A stretch of 64,000 bases of DNA from Hymenobacter aerophilus DSM 13606 (GTDB lineage: Bacteria; Bacteroidota; Bacteroidia; Cytophagales; Hymenobacteraceae). The position numbers and the translations under genes are program-made. Shown here one piece after another: positions 61,144 to 64,000 of the stretch; position 1 is the stretch's first letter, and every line of letters begins with the position of its first letter. The notes under the pieces are model-generated. The model was not told the DNA's origin, did not search any database, and was given only the letters and a program-made list of their open reading frames with translations. The stretch is from NCBI RefSeq assembly GCF_000382225.1, contig NZ_KB907802.1:62001-126000 (forward strand), written 5' to 3'.

Positions 61144-62124
61144 CTACAGAAGGTTCTGCTCACTGGCGTCCAGCCAGTCCACGAAAGCCGTCAGGCCGTC
61201 GGCAAGGCTGGTTTGGGGCGCGTAGCCCAGCAGCTGGCGGGCGCGGCTGATATCGGCGTAGGTGACGTCCACGTCGCCGGGCTGCATGGGCCGGAACTCC
61301 AGGCGTGGCTCCACATACACGGCCCGGCCCACGGCGGCCACCAGCTCCAGCAGGGCCACGGGCTGTTCGTTGCCCAGGTTCAGGGTTTCGTACACGCCCT
61401 CGTGGGTCAGCAGATAGTCCACGCCCCGGGCAATGCCGTCCACGGTATCGAGCACGAACGTATAGTCGCGGGCCGTGCTGCCGTCGCCAAACACCGGAAT
61501 AGCCTCGCCCGCCCGCAGCAAACGCACAAACTTATGGATGGCTAAATCGGGCCGCTGCCGGGGCCCGTACACGGTAAAGAAGCGGGCGTTGAGCACGTTG
61601 AACCCGTAGAGGTGGTGGTAAGTAGCGGTGAGCTGCTCGCCGCTGAGCTTGGAGGCCGCGTAGGGCGAGATGCAGCTGGAGAGCAAAGGCAGGTCTTCGC
61701 GGAAGGGCTGCTCGCGCGTGTTGCCGTACACCGACGAGGAGGAGGCAAAAAACAGCTTCCCGATGTCGCGCCCGCGCATCCATTCCAGCAGGTGGGCCGT
61801 GCCCAGCACGTTGTTTTCCAGGTACGCCGCCGGCTCCCGCACCGAGGGCCCCACGCCGGCCTTGGCGGCCAGGTGCACCACCACGTCTACCGGGTCGGCG
61901 GGCAGGGCATCCACCAGCGCGTCGGTACCGTGGCGCAGGTCTATTTCGTGGAAGCTGAAGCGCGGGTGCGTTTGGCAGGCGGCCAGGTTGCGCTCCTTGA
62001 GGATACGGTCGTAGAAAGGGTCGAAATTATCGAGGCCGATGACGCGGTGGCCGTCGTGGAGCAGGCGCTCGGCCAGGTGCGAGCCGATAAAGCCCGCGCA
62101 GCCCGTAAGCAGAATGGAAGCCAT
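61144..62124 (-). CDS. NAD-dependent epimerase (UDP-glucuronate 4-epimerase-like)
   Basis: 326 residues. Extended short-chain dehydrogenase. The NAD loop is ILLTGCAGFIGSHLAERLL (residues 4-22). HLAAKAGVGPSVREPAAYLE NN, FFASSSSVYG and the catalytic YAASK (SPYAASKLSGEQL, about residue 150) follow. FTVYGPRQRPDLAIHKFVRL and GDGSTARDYTFVLDTVDGI are typical of UDP-glucuronate 4-epimerases. It converges with the LAB_N gene. The substrate is inferred from family likeness only. Confidence 0.87.
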   Translation of the reverse strand: MASILLTGCAGFIGSHLAERLLHDGHRVIGLDNFDPFYDRILKERNLAACQTHPRFSFHEIDLRHGTDALVDALPADPVDVVVHLAAKAGVGPSVREPAAYLENNVLGTAHLLEWMRGRDIGKLFFASSSSVYGNTREQPFREDLPLLSSCISPYAASKLSGEQLTATYHHLYGFNVLNARFFTVYGPRQRPDLAIHKFVRLLRAGEAIPVFGDGSTARDYTFVLDTVDGIARGVDYLLTHEGVYETLNLGNEQPVALLELVAAVGRAVYVEPRLEFRPMQPGDVDVTYADISRARQLLGYAPQTSLADGLTAFVDWLDASEQNLL

Positions 62125-62334
62125 AAAAAGAGGCAGGGGAGAAGTCAGCCGTGGCCCGCAGGCCCAGCCGGGCAAATGTACTCCGATTTACGGCTCTGCC
62201 CGTTTGTTGTTGGGCCATCACTCATTCCTGGCTTACCGTTGGCCGTTCCATAGCGGCCGGCCCCACAACTGGCCCTGGCATTCCCCGTATTCTGGTAGCC
62301 CCAGGCCCGTGCGGCCGCGGGTCCGGTTCATTAC

Positions 62335-63291
62335 ATGCTGCTGAATCCTGCCCAGCTACCTGCTACCCCTCGCCAAAGGTCCTGGCTGCGCCACGTAGCC
62401 GGTATCGGGCTGCTGCTTGCCTCTACGATGCCGGCCCGGAGCCAGGTTCGGGCAGCCTGGCAGCCTCCGGCCGGTGCGCACGCCGGGCCGCTGGCCATCG
62501 GGCACGCCGGTTCGGGCTTTCTGACGTGGCTGCGGCCCTTCAACCCGCTGCCGCCCAGCAGCCGCCACAGCATCCGGCGGGCCCTGGAGCGCGGCGCCGA
62601 TGGGGTAGAGGTGGACGTGCGCCTGAGCCAGGACAGCGTGGCCGTCCTCTACCACGACCCGCAGCTGGAGTCGATGTCGACCGGCAAGGGCTGCGTGAGC
62701 CAGGCCCCGGCCCGGGTGCTGGAGCAGCTCCGTTACCGGGTACGCTGGCCCTTCCGCTGGTTTGGCCCCCGCCAGCACCTGAGCCGCCTCGACAGCCTGC
62801 TGGCCGAACTGAACCGGCGCCCGGTCTATCCCTATCTGCACCTCGACCTGCACGAAGACGACCCCTGCGCCAGCAACAGCCCCGCCCGCGACAAGGCCCT
62901 GGCCCGGCAGCTGCAGCAGCTGGTGCATCGCTACCGGGTGCCGCCGGGCCGGCTCACCATCATCAGTAGCCGCCCGGCCATGCTCCGGCACCTGGCCCAG
63001 CTGCTGCCGGCCGTGGGGCTGGGGCTGGAAGTGGAGCCGGAACACTACCCGGCCGCCCTTGCCCGGCTCGACAGCCTGCCTTGGGTGGGGGCGGTGGTGC
63101 TGCGTAAAGATGGCTTCACGCCCGAACGCCTGGCCCAGCTGCACGCGCAGGACCGGCAGGTGGTGGTATTTGGGGGACGCTCGGCCAAGGCCGTGGGGCG
63201 GGTTGTTTCCGTTGGCGCCGATGCCTACGAGGTGGACAACCTGCGGCAGCTGCAACGCACGCTGCGCCGCCGCTCGTCCCGCGCCCGATAA
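62335..63291 (+). CDS. Exported glycerophosphodiester phosphodiesterase-family protein
   Basis: 318 residues with an N-terminal hydrophobic segment (HVAGIGLLLASTMPARSQ) acting as signal peptide or anchor. The GDPD barrel starts at IGHAGSGFLT (the usual HRG is HAG here). It has RALERGADGVEVDVRLSQDS VAVLYHDPQLE, with the metal-binding Glu/Asp and HD. HLDLHEDD (about residue 165) would be the middle Glu site. The C-terminal end DRQVVVFGGRSAKAVGRVVS VGADAYEVDN is normal. HAG in place of HRG alters one conserved Arg, so catalysis might differ. Confidence 0.82.
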   Translation: MLLNPAQLPATPRQRSWLRHVAGIGLLLASTMPARSQVRAAWQPPAGAHAGPLAIGHAGSGFLTWLRPFNPLPPSSRHSIRRALERGADGVEVDVRLSQDSVAVLYHDPQLESMSTGKGCVSQAPARVLEQLRYRVRWPFRWFGPRQHLSRLDSLLAELNRRPVYPYLHLDLHEDDPCASNSPARDKALARQLQQLVHRYRVPPGRLTIISSRPAMLRHLAQLLPAVGLGLEVEPEHYPAALARLDSLPWVGAVVLRKDGFTPERLAQLHAQDRQVVVFGGRSAKAVGRVVSVGADAYEVDNLRQLQRTLRRRSSRAR

Positions 63292-63387
63292 GCGCTGCTT
63301 TGCCCGCAGTTTCAGCCATCCAGCTGCTCGCCCGGTATTTCTGATCGGGCGCTTACTTTTACGACTCTTCGTTTTACCCTTGCTTGT

Positions 63388-64000
63388 ATGTTGCCACTAG
63401 TTGCTGCCGGTCGGTTTTGTAAGGTGCATGGCACCCGTTTGATTGCATCCGGCTGGGGGCGGGTACTGGTCGTGCTGCTGGTGTGCGGAGTGACCTTTTT
63501 TGTGCACAACGGCGCTTCAAAAGTGAGCCTGATGGAAAGCCGCAACTTCGTGGCCGCCCGCGAAATGGTGGCCGGGGGCTCCTGGCTGGTACCGACCATG
63601 AACCACGAGCTACGGCTGGCCAAACCTCCGCTGCCGACCTGGGCCGTAGCCGGCCTGCAGCTGCTGACCGGCCCCACCGAAAACCTGGCGCTGCTGCGGA
63701 TACCGGCGGGGCTGGCGGCCACGCTGCTGGTGTTCTTCCTCTGGGGCCTGGCCCGCGAGCTGACGCGCCACAAGCCCGGCGAGGCTGCGGCGCCCGGTCG
63801 CACGGCCTGGCTGGCGGCGCTGGTGCTGGCCACGAGCCTGCTGGTGATTACCGTAGGGCGCGAAGGCCAGTGGGATATTTTTGCCACCAGCCTGGCTACC
63901 GGCTCGCTTTGGCTGCTGGCCGGCGGCTGGCAGCGCCTGGGGCTGCGGGCGTATTCGTGGCTGTCAGGAAGCGGGCTGCTGCTGGGTTTGGCTATGCTGA
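63388..64000 (+). CDS. GT39/ArnT-like membrane glycosyltransferase (3' end missing)
   Basis: An open frame runs from ATG 63388 past the window end (204 codons visible). After an N-terminal segment with the first membrane helix (VLVVLLVCGVTFFVHNG), ESRNFVAAREMVAGGSWLVP TMN and LRLAKPPLPTWAVAGLQ carry the acidic residue and KPP motif of GT39/ArnT enzymes. These use polyprenyl-phosphate sugars to modify lipid A or proteins. More membrane segments follow (LAATLLVFFLWGLA, WLAALVLATSLLVIT). With the GT2 and LAB_N genes it forms a plausible glycolipid modification set. Confidence 0.87.
   Translation, partial: MLPLVAAGRFCKVHGTRLIASGWGRVLVVLLVCGVTFFVHNGASKVSLMESRNFVAAREMVAGGSWLVPTMNHELRLAKPPLPTWAVAGLQLLTGPTENLALLRIPAGLAATLLVFFLWGLARELTRHKPGEAAAPGRTAWLAALVLATSLLVITVGREGQWDIFATSLATGSLWLLAGGWQRLGLRAYSWLSGSGLLLGLAML

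Overview
The window is about 64 kb of dense, GC-rich chromosome from a Bacteroidota bacterium, most likely a Hymenobacter-type member of the Cytophagales (inference). Evidence: type IX secretion sorting domains and a PorP/SprF protein, a short primary sigma factor of 287 residues, promoter boxes of the TAnnTTTG type instead of the E. coli -10 box, no Shine-Dalgarno sequences, bacillithiol synthesis (BshB1), a bacterial histone H1-like protein, DUF2911, and gliding-motility-type adhesin domains. No tRNA, rRNA, CRISPR array, prophage or transposase gene was recognised.

Layout. 1-9.1 kb: START-like protein (partial), LptF/G-type permease, rpsO, pnp, primary sigma factor, trxB, LysM/M23 peptidase, bshB1. 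9.1-10 kb: an AT-rich islet with one decayed reading frame. 10-18.8 kb: accC, a serine-palmitoyltransferase-like enzyme, Hc1 histone-like protein, tyrS and holA (divergent), gpmA, small unknowns, and a helix-turn-helix regulator with a three-half-site operator. 19-22 kb: a single-chain type IIG restriction-modification enzyme whose specificity domain differs in base composition. 22-36 kb: a cell-envelope block (TPR protein, outer-membrane barrel, HU/SPOR protein, ExbB, ExbD, TonB-like) followed by folC, trmB, a TrpF-like protein, mnmA and a lipoprotein. 36-44 kb: a T9SS-sorted subtilisin, a MITE-like element, a PorP/SprF protein and a 1318-residue repeat adhesin with a type B sorting domain. 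44-51 kb: rpe, a TonB-dependent receptor, sterol desaturase with Crp/Fnr regulator, DUF2911 protein. 51-59.5 kb: a complete histidine operon hisG-D-C-B-H-A-F-IE, preceded by a 43-codon leader peptide rich in His codons. 59.6-64 kb: glycolipid or cell-surface sugar genes (GT2, double LAB_N protein, nucleotide-sugar epimerase, GDPD, GT39).

The most unusual feature is not a gene. Most gene junctions hold a 90-190 bp inverted repeat. Some share a core family whose ends read GTCATnCTGA; others are built from short words (for example TGGTGAAATGGTGAG). In the tightest cases the C-poor 5' arm begins 0-2 nt after a stop codon and the nearly G-free 3' arm ends 0-9 nt before the next start codon, so the arm serves as the untranslated leader. 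All seven junctions of the his operon carry a repeat, each a different sequence. I know of no published description of this arrangement.
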